NCBI GenBank assembly: GCA_018524725.1
Contig: JAEUWP010000295.1
Location: forward strand, 1 to 38,262
DNA length: 38,262 nt
Source: Podaxis mareebaensis
Lineage: Eukaryota; Basidiomycota; Agaricomycetes; Agaricales; Agaricaceae
Reading direction: 5' to 3'
Shown: one piece after another, positions 1 to 9,769 of the stretch
Position numbering within the stretch: position 1 is the first letter of the stretch
Layout: the number at the start of each line of letters is the position of its first letter
Notes under the pieces: generated by a model
Told to the model about the DNA's origin: nothing
Seen by the model: only the letters and a program-made list of their open reading frames with translations
Database searches by the model: none
Made by a program: the position numbers and the translations under genes

Positions 1-888
1 AACTCATGTTCAGCTTCCAGTATCTGTTGTACTGGACTCTCGAGACTGAGATACTCGATCCATCTCTGTGCATTGGGTGTGAGTGGAGGAGGAGGGGTTT
101 GAGGAGGAAGAGTGTGTCATGGTGTGCTTGCTTCCATACTGTTGTTGGAGCAAGGTGACAAAGGCAGGGGTCTCTGTGGTCGAGGCAGTGGTGAGGAATG
201 TACATGCCTGTCTGATGAGGTTCTTCACATATTGGACCTGATGCTGGGTTCGATACTGTGAGGTGACATTATAGAGGGGTCGTGTTGCTTGAGTGGCTGC
301 ATCTCAGAAATTAAACCATAACTTGTCTCCTGGTTCTAGGGCTGGTGGGTTCCAGCTTCTCGGGTCTGTGAGTACATTGGCTGCACTTGGATAACCAGCA
401 GCCTGGGCAAGGGAGGTAGTGGTCTGGTAGATATTACTCAAGGGGTTATATGGACTGGGGATATTGGACAGAGTTCCAGATGTTTGTGGGTCCAGCACTC
501 AATGGTGTTGTCCCAGTGGACTACAATCTGGGTTCCTTTGGGGAGTGGTGGCAAGGGCTTGTCAAAGGAAATTTTGATAGTTTTCATCTTTTGGAACAGT
601 CGTTGTGCGGTTTGGAAGACTGGCATGTGGTGGATCAGAGGCAGGTGTCATAGATATTGGATGATGGTATGTATGTTGATGGAACAGGTTGGTACTAGTG
701 ATTGGGGATGGTTCACTCTGGATAGTAGTGAACTCAAGGTGGTCTGAGGGGGACGTTGTGATGTAGTCACCATCAGATCCTCTGGTTGGAGAGTCTCCAT
801 GGAGGAGCTCTGTGAAACTTTCTGTCCTGGTGGTCACTGGCTCAATGGCAGCATAATCATTGACAGAGAAGGAGCTAGCATTTGACAT
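1..888 (-). pseudogene. Extra 3' ORF of element A (ORF3), unknown function, partial
   Basis: The ATG at 888 opens 14 nt before the pol stop (875-877), in the +1 frame relative to pol. The same frame continues to the window edge and is broken only by TGA codons near 559, 502 and 301, with two more TGAs in the last 12 bases of the window, so at least 290 codons are involved. The product is rich in Ser, Thr, Pro and Gln, with a more ordered middle part ending in a segment with the motif EPGDKLWFNF. No transmembrane helix or retroviral domain is recognisable. Element C has an ORF in the same place and same relative frame, but I see no similarity between the two proteins. Confidence 0.55.
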
Positions 889-1326
889 AAGTACATTTGG
901 AAATAGTGAGTTTTTGGAATGGGGGAATGAAGTGTCTCTCCTTATATTCTACCAAGATTCTTGAAGCATTTTTTGTCAAGTTTTCTTCATCTTCCCAAGT
1001 GTTGTCCAAATTTGGATAACCTTTCCAGTGGACAAGATAGGCAGTTTGGCTTTGGCGAATTTTGTGGTTAATAATAGATTTGATTTCATATTCTTCTTCT
1101 CCATCTATTAATTCTGGTTGAGAAGGTTCAGGTTTGGAGATATTCTGGTCAGTCTTCTTGTATCATTTCAAGAGGGAGACATGGAATGTGGGATGAAGCT
1201 TCCATGCAGTGGGAAGGGTGAGTTCATATGTGAGTGGTCCTTTCCATTTCTTGACAGTAAAGGGGCCATACCTTCTGGGACAAATCTTCGCTTTCTGTTC
1301 TTGCAGAGGAAGGTTTCTGGCATCTA
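875..1326 (-). pseudogene. pol: Element A pol, 3' part: integrase C-terminus and chromodomain
   Basis: Continuation of A pol after the LINE. The integrase tail reads RRYGPFTVKKWKGPLTYEL, followed by HPTFHVSLLK, the standard end of chromoviral integrases. It is followed by a chromodomain (about 1090-940) with YLVHWKGYPNLDNTWE, including the aromatic residues of the methyl-lysine cage. One TGA follows HVSLLK, where the family normally has Arg. Pol ends with TAG at 875-877, overlapping ORF3. A chromodomain is expected to target integration to heterochromatin, which fits the nested surroundings. Confidence 0.85.
1308..1326. repeat. Target-site duplication of the LINE, 3' side
   Basis: The 19-bp sequence ggaaggtttctggcatcta directly abuts the poly(A) tail of the LINE and is identical to 8467-8485. 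It lies within A pol. Keeping one copy rejoins the sense codons of integrase to the chromodomain part. Confidence 0.95.
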
Positions 1327-1599
1327 TTTTTTTTTTTTTTTTTAAATCAACATTTATTGCACTAGACTAGCTAATACAAGTGGGTGCATAATAGCAGTCC
1401 CAATACCAAAACTAGAGAAGAAAGAGGGGAAAGAGAAAGAGAATAAAGAGAGGGAGATAGGAGCAGGTGAACTACACTAGAGATATGAGGTGAAAAGAAA
1501 GAGGAAACTAACTTAATGCATCGCAGAAGAAGTAGTGGGATGAGAAGAAAAGGTAGGAGCAGGGGAGCTAGCTATGAATTGAAGAGAAGAGAATGGCCT
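1327..1599 (-). other. LINE 3' UTR and poly(A) tail
   Basis: The minus-strand 3' end carries AATAAA (1353-1358 on the plus strand) shortly before a 17-nt A tail. The 3' UTR is pyrimidine-rich. About 240 bp of it is closely matched, in the opposite orientation, by the truncated copy at 3160-3403, which confirms they are one family. Confidence 0.85.
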
Positions 1600-3145
1600 T
1601 CAGTGTACATCCAGGACTCTGTTTCTTGCAAGTTGCTCTCTATGATTGAGGCAGCAGGTGGCGAACTCCTCTTGAGTTATGGGTCCTTGTATCTGGTCAG
1701 CAAAGGAAAATGCTGTGGGGTTTCGGTCAAGGAACTGGATGATCCAGAAGAAGCTGTCACAGGCTCCTACTGGATATTGGAAGCAGGGGCAGTCATCAAG
1801 AATGTGATCTTGAGTTTTGAGTGGCTTGCCACATGGGCAGGAGGTGATGTGGTGCCCAGGGAAGAAGCACTGTCAGAAGGCACTGATGGGCACATGATTG
1901 GTGACACAGCACATGAAGCACATGCATAGATTGGCACTCTTCCCAAGGGGCAAATTGAGCCAAGTTCCACCTTTGGCATACTTGGGTTGGAGGGGTTGCT
2001 CAGCAGGGTTGAGTAAGGGGAGCCACGAATGACTATGATAGGAGGGATTGTTCATGTGTCATTGCCAAATAGAGAGGCATTTTTGGGTATAATGGTTGTG
2101 AATGAATCTGATGGATGTGCAGAATGGTTGACGATGTGGGTTAGAAAGGCAGAGGGATTTAGCTAGGGTGTGCGCCTTGTGATGGATGGACCAGTTGGCA
2201 GATGAGGGGATGGACCAGAAGTGGACATGGTTGAGAGGAGAGGAGGAAAGCCAAGTGTGGAGGAGGGGAGCAACAGCAATGGAGTCTGGATGTGTGCTGT
2301 GAGGCCTATATGAAAAAAGGAGTTTAGCAGAAGAGATAGAGTCAGTAAAAACTACAATCAAAGAGATATTGAGAGATTGAGCAAGAGAAATGGAAGAAAA
2401 TAAACTGAGATGGAGAGCATACAATTTGGAGTCAGATGTAGTTACTTCACCACAAGGGTGAACAGCAGAAGAAAGAATATTGGAATCAGAAGAGTTGAAA
2501 ACAATAAAGGCAGAAGTGGCAGATAGGGAGGGGTTGGGAGGGATGGAGCCATCTGTAGCTACTAAGAGAGAAACAGGGGAGGCAAAGGAAAGGTCTCAGG
2601 CATGGGAGGCATTGGTGATATGAAGTGCCATGGCACCTTCTTTCGAAGGGTCAGGGCACTCGATGAATTTGATGCAATCACAGAACAAGTCTAGCAAGTG
2701 CTGGCCAGGTTCAGCGCTGGGGTGGAGGCACTGGAACCGGTCTGTGACCAGTTGAGCATCAGAAACAAAGTCAAGCACTGTGGAACGCTGTTTAGTTTGG
2801 TGCATGTCCAGTGGATCAACATCATGGGTTAGAAGTTTGAGAGGGTGGGATGGGGGGAGGGTGTGGAAATGTAGGGAACAGCATTTGGTGAGTTTGAAAA
2901 GGTGAAGTTGGATGGGGATGAGGCCAGTGATGGCCTCAACTCCACCAGAAGGGGTGGTATGGAATGCACCCATGATCCACAAGGCTGCTTGTTGTTGCAT
3001 GCACTGTAGGGACTTGATGAGTCTGCGGTATTGAGCATTGCGGTTAAACCATAATTGGAAGCCATATATGGCAATGGGGATGACACAGGATCAATAGAGT
3101 AGTCATTTGTGTAGGGGGGAAAGACCGCAGATGGAGTTGCCTAGC

Positions 3146-3159
3146 ATGCACATGCATCG
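3146..3159. repeat. Target-site duplication of the nested LINE fragment
   Basis: The sequence atgcacatgcatcg here is repeated exactly at 3404-3417. The two copies flank the 244-bp insert, and keeping one copy restores the RT-to-thumb frame of ORF2. The first base of the right-hand copy could belong to the A tail. Confidence 0.92.
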
Positions 3160-3403
3160 TAGCTAGCTCCCCGCTCCTACACCTCTTCTCCTTCTTTCTC
3201 TATTTCTCGTTGTATTAAGTTAGTTCACGTTCTTTTCATATCATCCATATATAGAGTAGCTTCCTCACTCTCCTACGTTTCTTACTCTCTCTTTCTTCAT
3301 CTCTTTTCCTTCTCTCTAGTTTTGGTATTGGGACTGCTATCGTGCACCCGTTTGTAGTAGCTAGTACTATTGCAATAAACGTCGATTAAAAAAAAAAAAA
3401 AAA
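3160..3403 (+). mobile_element. 5'-truncated copy of the same LINE, nested in ORF2
   Basis: About 228 bp of LINE 3' UTR plus a run of A ends at 3403. The sequence tracks the reverse complement of 1327-1570, including the AATAAA (3374-3379) and the phrase agttttggtattgggactgc. It is opposite in orientation to the surrounding LINE and flanked by a 14-bp TSD. Severe 5' truncation is normal for LINE insertion. It keeps CpGs (for example near 3341, 3350, 3380 and 3383) where the older full-length copy has TG or CA, so it appears younger and less deaminated. Confidence 0.93.
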
Positions 3404-5766
3404 ATGCACATGCATCGGATGGTAGAAAGAGCCTTGGTGGAATAGAAGCAGACATGTTCCTTGAAAGTGAGGCCTCTGTCAAACCAGAAGCTGAGGTATC
3501 GGAGGAAGGGTTTGGGATGGATGGTGAAGGAATCATCAATGATGACAGGGGGGTTGGGGTTGTGAGAAGGGTGATTGGAGAAATGGAAGGCCTCAGTTTT
3601 GTCTCTTTTGAGCATGAACCTGAGGCAGCAGAGATAGTCTTCACAGTTCTGATAAACCTGTGAAAGGAGATGGCAGTTAGTAGAGTATGAATCTGATTGA
3701 ACAATAATGAGACCATCATCAATGAAAGAAACTATTTTACAGTGAGGGTCGTTGGAAAACTTGTACATAAAGGGAGAGAGTGAAAGAGTGGTAAGAATTG
3801 GGGAAAGAGCAGAGCCTTGGCCAACACCAACAGAGGCTGGGAATTTGGGGGAGAGTTTATTGTTCCATGAATATGTGGTAAAACAATTCTTTAAATAATC
3901 AGAAAAGAAGGAAATGAGGCGGGAGTTGAAGCCTTGATGGCAGAGGGTGGAGATGAGGAGGGAGTGGTTGGTGGAGGGGAAAAATTGCACCACATCAAAT
4001 GCGATGATGCTAGTCTTGAGTTTGCATTGCCAGCCTGTATGAACAAGGTGAGTGACATATATGCCAGCATCTTCTGTAGAGCACTGGATGATTCCTCCAA
4101 ATTGGAGGGGGTGAACAAGATTGAGTTGGGATGCTTCAAACTGCATCCTTGCTGAGATCATCTTCTTGATAAGCTTACCTAGCGTATTAAGTAGAACTAT
4201 AGGCCAGAACATTTTCGGAGTGGAATAGTGCAGTTTATTAGGTTTGGGAATGATGACGGAGGTGGAATTCTTGAAGTGTTCTGGCCATGTGGAAAATTCT
4301 ACACATTTGGAAGCGAACAAGAGGAAGTTTGAGTGGACAATGTCATTAGACATTAAGTGTTTGATGTGAGCCCACAACAAATGATTGGGGCCAGGGGCAG
4401 AAGAATTGGCACACAGATTGAGGGTGTTGAAAAGCTCAGCACTGGAGAAGGGAGGCCAAGGGCATTCAGGGTGGGCATCAAAAGACTCAATGGTGCTTAG
4501 GTCCACATGATGATCAGAAGCAGAATTGTAGGAAGAATTGAGTGCATGCCAGAGGTCATCCAGCTCATCACAACTCTTCCCATTATATGAGATAGATTGG
4601 GAAGGAGGAAGATTGTGCTTGCTGATCCAGGACATAAGATCCCAGGGGCAATGGTCTTCTTCAGCTATGTCCTTGATTTTCTTGTCGAAGAATGCGTGTT
4701 TAGCCTAGTGGGTAGTGTATCGAAATTTGGTCCAATTTGGTTTAGACTTGTGAGTTTGGAACATTCTGAGGGCAGCAGAGCACTGGGGGTTCCACCACAG
4801 CTTGGATTTGGTGCAAATTTGGACAAGTTTGGCATTGGTCTGCCATTCTTGGGTGATGATGTGGGACATGGTGTTGGCATATGAGAGAATGTCATTGCTT
4901 GAATTGAATAAAGGTGGGATGGCCTGGAGACAGATGCCCACTGAGTAAAGGAATGTGGCTTCTTCCTCAGAATCACATGGGATGGTGAGCTTTTTGATGT
5001 AAGGTTGGAAAGGGGAGGGAATTGGGAGAGAGGTGAGAAGGGGGAGGTGGTCAGAGTTGATTTGCCAATTGTCACAGATAGAGTGGATGGGACTTGGTTG
5101 AAGGGGATCATCTATCATAAAAATGAGATCAATAACAGACAGGTGTTTGGAGTTGTCAAAAGGAATGTGTGTATACTTGGCCTCTGTCAGCATAGAAAGT
5201 GTAAGACTGATTGAGTTCATGATGTTGACTACGAGATTGGCACGAGCAGAATGGTGGGTGATGTGGGGGTCCCATTCAGGGGAATAGGAATTGAAGTCTC
5301 CTCCCGTGCAAATGACATTCTTTGGGAAGAGGTGGGTGTGGGATTCTAAATATGTGAGTGAAGAATCATCAGAAGGATCAAGATAGCAGTTGAGGAAATA
5401 CATCTTCTTTGGAAAAGATAAAGAGATAAGTTGGAAATCAGGGAGGAAATGATACTAGGATGTGAAGTTGGCATTAAAACTTCACATGATTTACGAATGA
5501 ATGTAGCCATGTGAGGGCACTCTTCATCTGAAATGAAAAGGCACCAGTTGGGGTTATATGGCATGCCTTTGTAGGGGACTCCTTCAGAGTCATGAGTAGA
5601 TGGAACATTGCAAATAATGCTAAACAGGGGTTCTTGAATGCATAAAATTAAAATGTCTTTGAATTGAGGGTCATTTAATAGTGCCTCGACTGTGTCCTTG
5701 GAATGGTGGATGTTGAAGAAGAGAATGGGAATGTTATTGAAAAGAGTTGATGTGTTAAGAGGTCCT

Positions 5767-8371
5767 TTAGACATTAACGGCACCTGAGTTGAAGTCACGG
5801 CAGTTTTTCTCTGCCTTAAGCTCATGGAGTTTGGTCTGGATCCACTCTCAGTCATATCAGTGGTGGAAGAATGGACATTTGTCTGAGTTCATGTGATGGT
5901 CTTTTGATTCACATGAAAGGCATTGGAAGGAGGTCACATGAGGACACTCCATGACATTGGCAGGGGTGGGGGGATGGGGGTTTGGTCCAGGTTTGCCATG
6001 GCAGCAGAAACTGTCATGTCAGTGGTTTTCAGTATGATGGGGATCTCCACATATTGAACATCTGGGATTACACACCTTGCAGAGATGAGTTGGGTGGCCC
6101 CACCTCCAACATCTGTTGCAAAGAGGGGAGGCAGTTCACATAGAAGTGCCTTGGAAGGTGCATACACGATTTTCAAAGAGAAGAGTGTGGTTGATGAGGT
6201 GTTTGGCCCTTGTTGTGGTTTGCGAATCCCAAAGATCAAAGAAGAGGATGGCAGAGTCAGAATGAGGGGAAATGTGGTGGAAACAGGGCTTACTAATGAG
6301 ATGTTGGATCATCTCATGGTAAGGGGAGGATTTGGTTACTTCCTTGAAGTCATCAGCTGTGTGTGGTGTCCCATCTGGACAGAAGTATGGGAGGTTCATC
6401 AATTTGATGAATGATTTGGACATGGGCAGAGATGGGGCGATGGCATCCCTAATCTCTTGGGTGGCAAATGCAGACCAGTTAGAGTCAGCAATGCCCTTTT
6501 TGATGATGAGGAGTTCCTCATCAGTCACAACTTGATTGGTGGAAAGCCAGAGAGTCCTATCATTGGACTTTGCTGACTCAATTTTAAGGAGGAAACCCTT
6601 TTGATAAAGGGCATTGTTGCAGTTTCTCACCACCAGGTCGAGGGAGGTGATAGGATGGGTTTGAACACGTCATTGTATGGGATGGCAATGTTCTTGTGAG
6701 ATGGGCCCTGAGTGGCCTTGGGTGAGTTAGAGGAGCAGGGTGGTGTCTTAGTTGAGGTTGGGGGAGGAGACTTGATGTCTTCTGAAGAGTGAAGAAAGTT
6801 GATGATGTCAACTGGCGACATATGAGGGAATTGATTTTGAAGAGCCACATATTTCTGCAGTTCCTCAGTTTGTATCAGGGTGTTAGAGGCTGCCTTGGCA
6901 TAAGATGACCTTTGGGTGGAAGGGGAGGGGGCATTAGACCTGGGGCAGGTCTTGTAGTTAATGGGGGGGGGGGGGTGGATGGAGGAGGAGAGGTTTTGGG
7001 GGCCTGAGGGGGAAATGCAGGAGTGGTGATAGGCTTACACAGAACTTGAGTGGCTACTGGTTTATGAGGCACCCATTGATGGGTGATGGTGGACCATGAG
7101 CTAGGATTGTTGTCACCTTTCCCAGAGGTTTGGGCTCCAGGAACAGCTTCAGGAGTGGTGGTGGTGGTGGGAGGGGGGGGGAGCATTTCAGTATCAATAT
7201 TAGAGCCTGAAGACTCACCTGGTTTATTCAGATTGGGTTGAGGGAGGTGGGATAGGGCAATAGCTTGCACTGTGTCCTTGGTGAATTGCGAGTCAGAGTC
7301 CTGGAGATGCCCAGTGACATCTGAGGGAGTAATAGAAGAGCTCTGGAGATGCCCAGGAGCATCTTTAGGGAAAGGGGAGGACACAGCTGGTGCTTTTTCA
7401 GCCCAATGAATGTTGCAGTGACCTGTGGACATGGGAGTGGGAGTGGGAGAGAGAGTATGGGAGGGTGGAAACTGCATAGAAATGAAGTTGTAGAGTTTAA
7501 GTGGTTGCCCATTGTAGGGAATGGATTTGTTTCGCAATTGTTTAGAGTGTACAATGGTCTGAAGAATGCAGATGAGGTGGGGGACTCCCTCAAAAGAAGA
7601 AAGATACCCAGTTTCGGCCCAGTTTCCCAAATAGGAAGAGACAAAGCCTAATAAGGAGGTGAGGCAATTAAGCCCCATGATGTTGTTAGTGTTGGTGATG
7701 TTGATCATAGAGATGCCATTGCCAAGAGTTTCATGGACAGATGACCAATCCATTCCATGGGTCGGCTGCACTTCAGCATGAGGCTGTGCAGTAGTAGGGG
7801 GAGGAGAAATAGGGGTGAAAGAGGGGATTGTGGGGAGAGGGTCAGATGGATGGGATTTGTCCCAAGTGGCACTGGGAGTGGGTGGAACAAAGCCATGTGA
7901 GGTGGCAATAGCTTGTGCTGGAGATAGCACCCTATGAGAAGAAGGGGCTATTTCTGGCAACATGTCAATTTCGTCGCATGCCAGTGCAATGGAAGGGTGG
8001 ATAGACTTGGGAGTGGAGAGGCCTTGAGAGCCCTCATTGATATCTTCTTCATTTTCCCCTGCAGAAGATATGGAGGCAGTGTCATCATCTTCTTTGAACT
8101 TCATACTTTTCTCCAAGCAATTGGAGAGGGATTGGTCTGTGGAATAGGAGTGTTTGGCTCCAATGGATGGTGAAGGAGATGGGGGCTTTCAAATGAAGTT
8201 ATCTGAAACTTGAAAATTGTTAAAGAGGGGGACAGAGGCCTCTCTTGGGAGAGTTGGGTTGGGCACTACACTGGTGCTAGATTGACAACAATGAATAATG
8301 CCAGAATGGATACTGCTGGTGGTCTTCTTAAAGCCTCCAAGGATGCCACTAGTGTCCTTAGAGTCCTTCAT
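5767..8371 (-). pseudogene. LINE ORF1: gag-like RNA-binding protein with zinc knuckles
   Basis: The start is ATG at 8371 (MKDSKDTSGIL), giving an unstructured Ser/Pro/Thr-rich N-terminal half. A TGA near 8189 interrupts the frame early, and a frameshift sits at a 13-G run (6963-6975 on the plus strand). A second frameshift lies between about 6640 and 6850. The C-terminal part (6630-5770) is more ordered and carries three zinc knuckles: CNRCWRWGHPTHLC (C-x2-C-x4-H-x4-C), CSICGDPHHTENH, and CLSCESKDHHMNSDKC. Further TGAs lie around these at about 6137, 6022, 5860 and 5854. The stop is TAA at 5767-5769. This protein normally coats LINE RNA in a ribonucleoprotein. Confidence 0.85.
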
Positions 8372-8466
8372 AGTGAATTAGAATGAGTTGTTTTATTCCT
8401 TGTGCTATGAATAACTGAGCCACTGAAACAATAGTGGTAGTTACTGAGAAAGGAAGGTGTTTTGAT
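8372..8466 (-). other. LINE 5' UTR
   Basis: A 95-bp leader between the insertion boundary and the ORF1 ATG. Such a short leader leaves little room for an internal promoter. I see no clear promoter element in it. Full length is inferred because the ORF1 start lies inside and the TSD abuts its 5' end. Confidence 0.6.
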
Positions 8467-8485
8467 GGAAGGTTTCTGGCATCTA
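8467..8485. repeat. Target-site duplication of the LINE, 5' side
   Basis: Exact 19/19 match to 1308-1326, marking the 5' end of the LINE insertion in element A pol. Confidence 0.95.
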
Positions 8486-9166
8486 GCCAAACTTTGTCAC
8501 CTGTTTCATACATCTCTGTTCAAGGTGTTTTTCTGAAGATCATTTGTTTAGCATTTTCTTTCATGACTTCTGTGGCATTGCATTGGGATTGATCTATATC
8601 AAATAGTCATTCATTTGATGCAGGGGTGTTGGTTCAGATGAGGAGTTCAGGAATGGGAGGGGGATTGTATCCATAGAGAAGCTCAAATGGTGTCTTCTCA
8701 TTTCCAGTATGCATGGTTGAGTTATACTTGTATTTGAAGTGCAACAGTTTATCAGCCCATGACTTGGGATCTTTGTAGCAATACTTCAAAAGGTATACTT
8801 CAAGTTCTTGATGTGAGCATTCTGTGGCTCCATCAGATTGGGGGTGGTAGGCAGTGGATAATCATAAATTGATTCCTAGGGCAGAATAAAATGCTTTAGC
8901 AGCTTTCCCTGCCCATCGTGGATCTTGATCTGCTACAATTGAGGTGGGAATTCCATAGCATGGATAGAAGTGCTTTGTAAGCAAAGTGGCTATGTCTTTG
9001 AAGGTCGCCATTTTCATAGTTGGTAGTACTAGTATCCCCTTTGTAAGTCCACAGTCCACTATGGACAATATGGTGTCATAGCCTTCTGTAGTCTTGGGTA
9101 GACCTGTGACAAGGTCCATGGACACATCTGCAAAGGGATGTAATGATGGTGATGGCTCCAAGGGGT
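8486..9166 (-). pseudogene. pol: Element A pol, middle part: integrase catalytic core
   Basis: The integrase core begins with FADVSMDLVTGLP near 9135. It contains the DDE landmarks: Asp in SMDLVTGLP, Asp in IVADQDPRW near 8930, and the Glu after STAYHPQSDGAT near 8830. A tail follows with FELLYGYNPPPIPELL and GDKVWLDARNLP. TGAs lie near 8865, 8635, 8610 and 8519. The piece joins to 16574 upstream (across B) and 1326 downstream (across the LINE) in one frame. Confidence 0.88.
9163..9166. repeat. 4-bp target-site duplication of element B (left copy)
   Basis: gggt here and at 16570-16573 flank the two LTRs of B. Keeping one copy rejoins the A integrase zinc finger (CHICQQFNIDRR) to the core. 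The reading frame across the junction supports this short TSD. Confidence 0.85.
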
Positions 9167-9769
9167 TGACAAGGCAAGTTCGGGGATGGATGTGAATAGT
9201 GCCAGCGTCCATCTGGCAATGGGAGTGGTTGTGGATTGAAGCAAGTTAGAGAATCAAGAGCAAAAAGAGAGCTGAGAGAAACTTGGGGGAAAGATCCATT
9301 CTATTTGTCGTACCTACTACAACATTTTATACTACCAATCTTTCAAGGTCCGAGCCATATGGTATGTAACATAGGAAAATACTAGAAAATTGAGAGAAAT
9401 TGTCAATAGAATGAAAAGAAAAGGAATGAGTCATGAGTAAGCCTTTTATCACCACCTCAGAACTTTGTCTCTTAACACTGAATTCCAATGTTGTGGGATT
9501 CTCGAGACACAAGGAACAACAGGCATTCTTGGAATGAAATCAGAGGTTGGAAGGATGTATATGGAATGGTGAACTGGTGGAGCCATTCTGTCATCAACAT
9601 TGCTGAGCCACCTTCTGAGAGTGGAAGGCAGTGGTTGAATAGGGAGTGACATCGTTACAGATGGTCCATGTATGTTGCGTAGTCAAGGAACAAGGTCAGC
9701 GGATGTCGAAGTAATGGGAGGAGGATGACAGATGGTGATTTCATAGCCAGCCGGTGTCCGATCTCCACA
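9167..9769 (-). repeat. 3' LTR of element B
   Basis: 603 bp, starting TGTGGAGATC and ending GTCA on the minus strand. It pairs with 15967-16569 without indels. The pol reading frame of B runs about 115 nt into it before a TAA at 9655-9657. Confidence 0.95.

Larger units (their letters stand above)
1600..5774 (-). pseudogene. LINE ORF2: endonuclease, reverse transcriptase, RNase H
   Basis: The start is ATG at 5774, overlapping the ORF1 stop. An N-terminal EEP/APE endonuclease has IQEP near 5620, GGDFNSYSPEWD near 5300 and SDHLPL near 5050. The RT (about 4600-3100) has GQGSALSPIL and an FIDDG active-site motif near 3715, in place of the common YADD. A thumb-like motif then reads CVIPIAIYG. RNase H (about 2565-2110) has ATDGS and FTDS catalytic Asp motifs, but a Lys stands where the catalytic Glu is expected. 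The C-terminus has a Cys/His cluster (CPCGKPLKTQDHILDDCP). Defects: a frameshift near 5400-5450, a TAG at 4704, TGAs near 3102, 3090, 2598, 2058 and 1877, and the nested insert at 3160-3403. The product would nick target DNA and prime reverse transcription there. Confidence 0.9.
1327..8466 (-). mobile_element. Full-length Tad1-like non-LTR retrotransposon (LINE)
   Basis: This 7140-bp insert has a poly(A) tail (17 T on the plus strand), a 19-bp TSD, a short 5' UTR, ORF1 with zinc knuckles, and ORF2 with APE-type endonuclease, RT, RNase H and a C-terminal Cys/His motif. That domain order is typical of fungal Tad1-clade LINEs. It is inactive: ORF1 has two frameshifts and ORF2 one, several in-frame TGA codons and one TAG occur, and a younger truncated copy splits ORF2. 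Orientation is the same as host element A. Confidence 0.93.

Noticed and set aside
1327..1343. T run as a Pol III terminator or transcription terminator
   Set aside because: It is the reverse complement of the LINE poly(A) tail, bounded by the TSD.
1516..1929. Plus-strand 137-residue ORF
   Set aside because: Antisense to the C-terminal Cys/His region of LINE ORF2.
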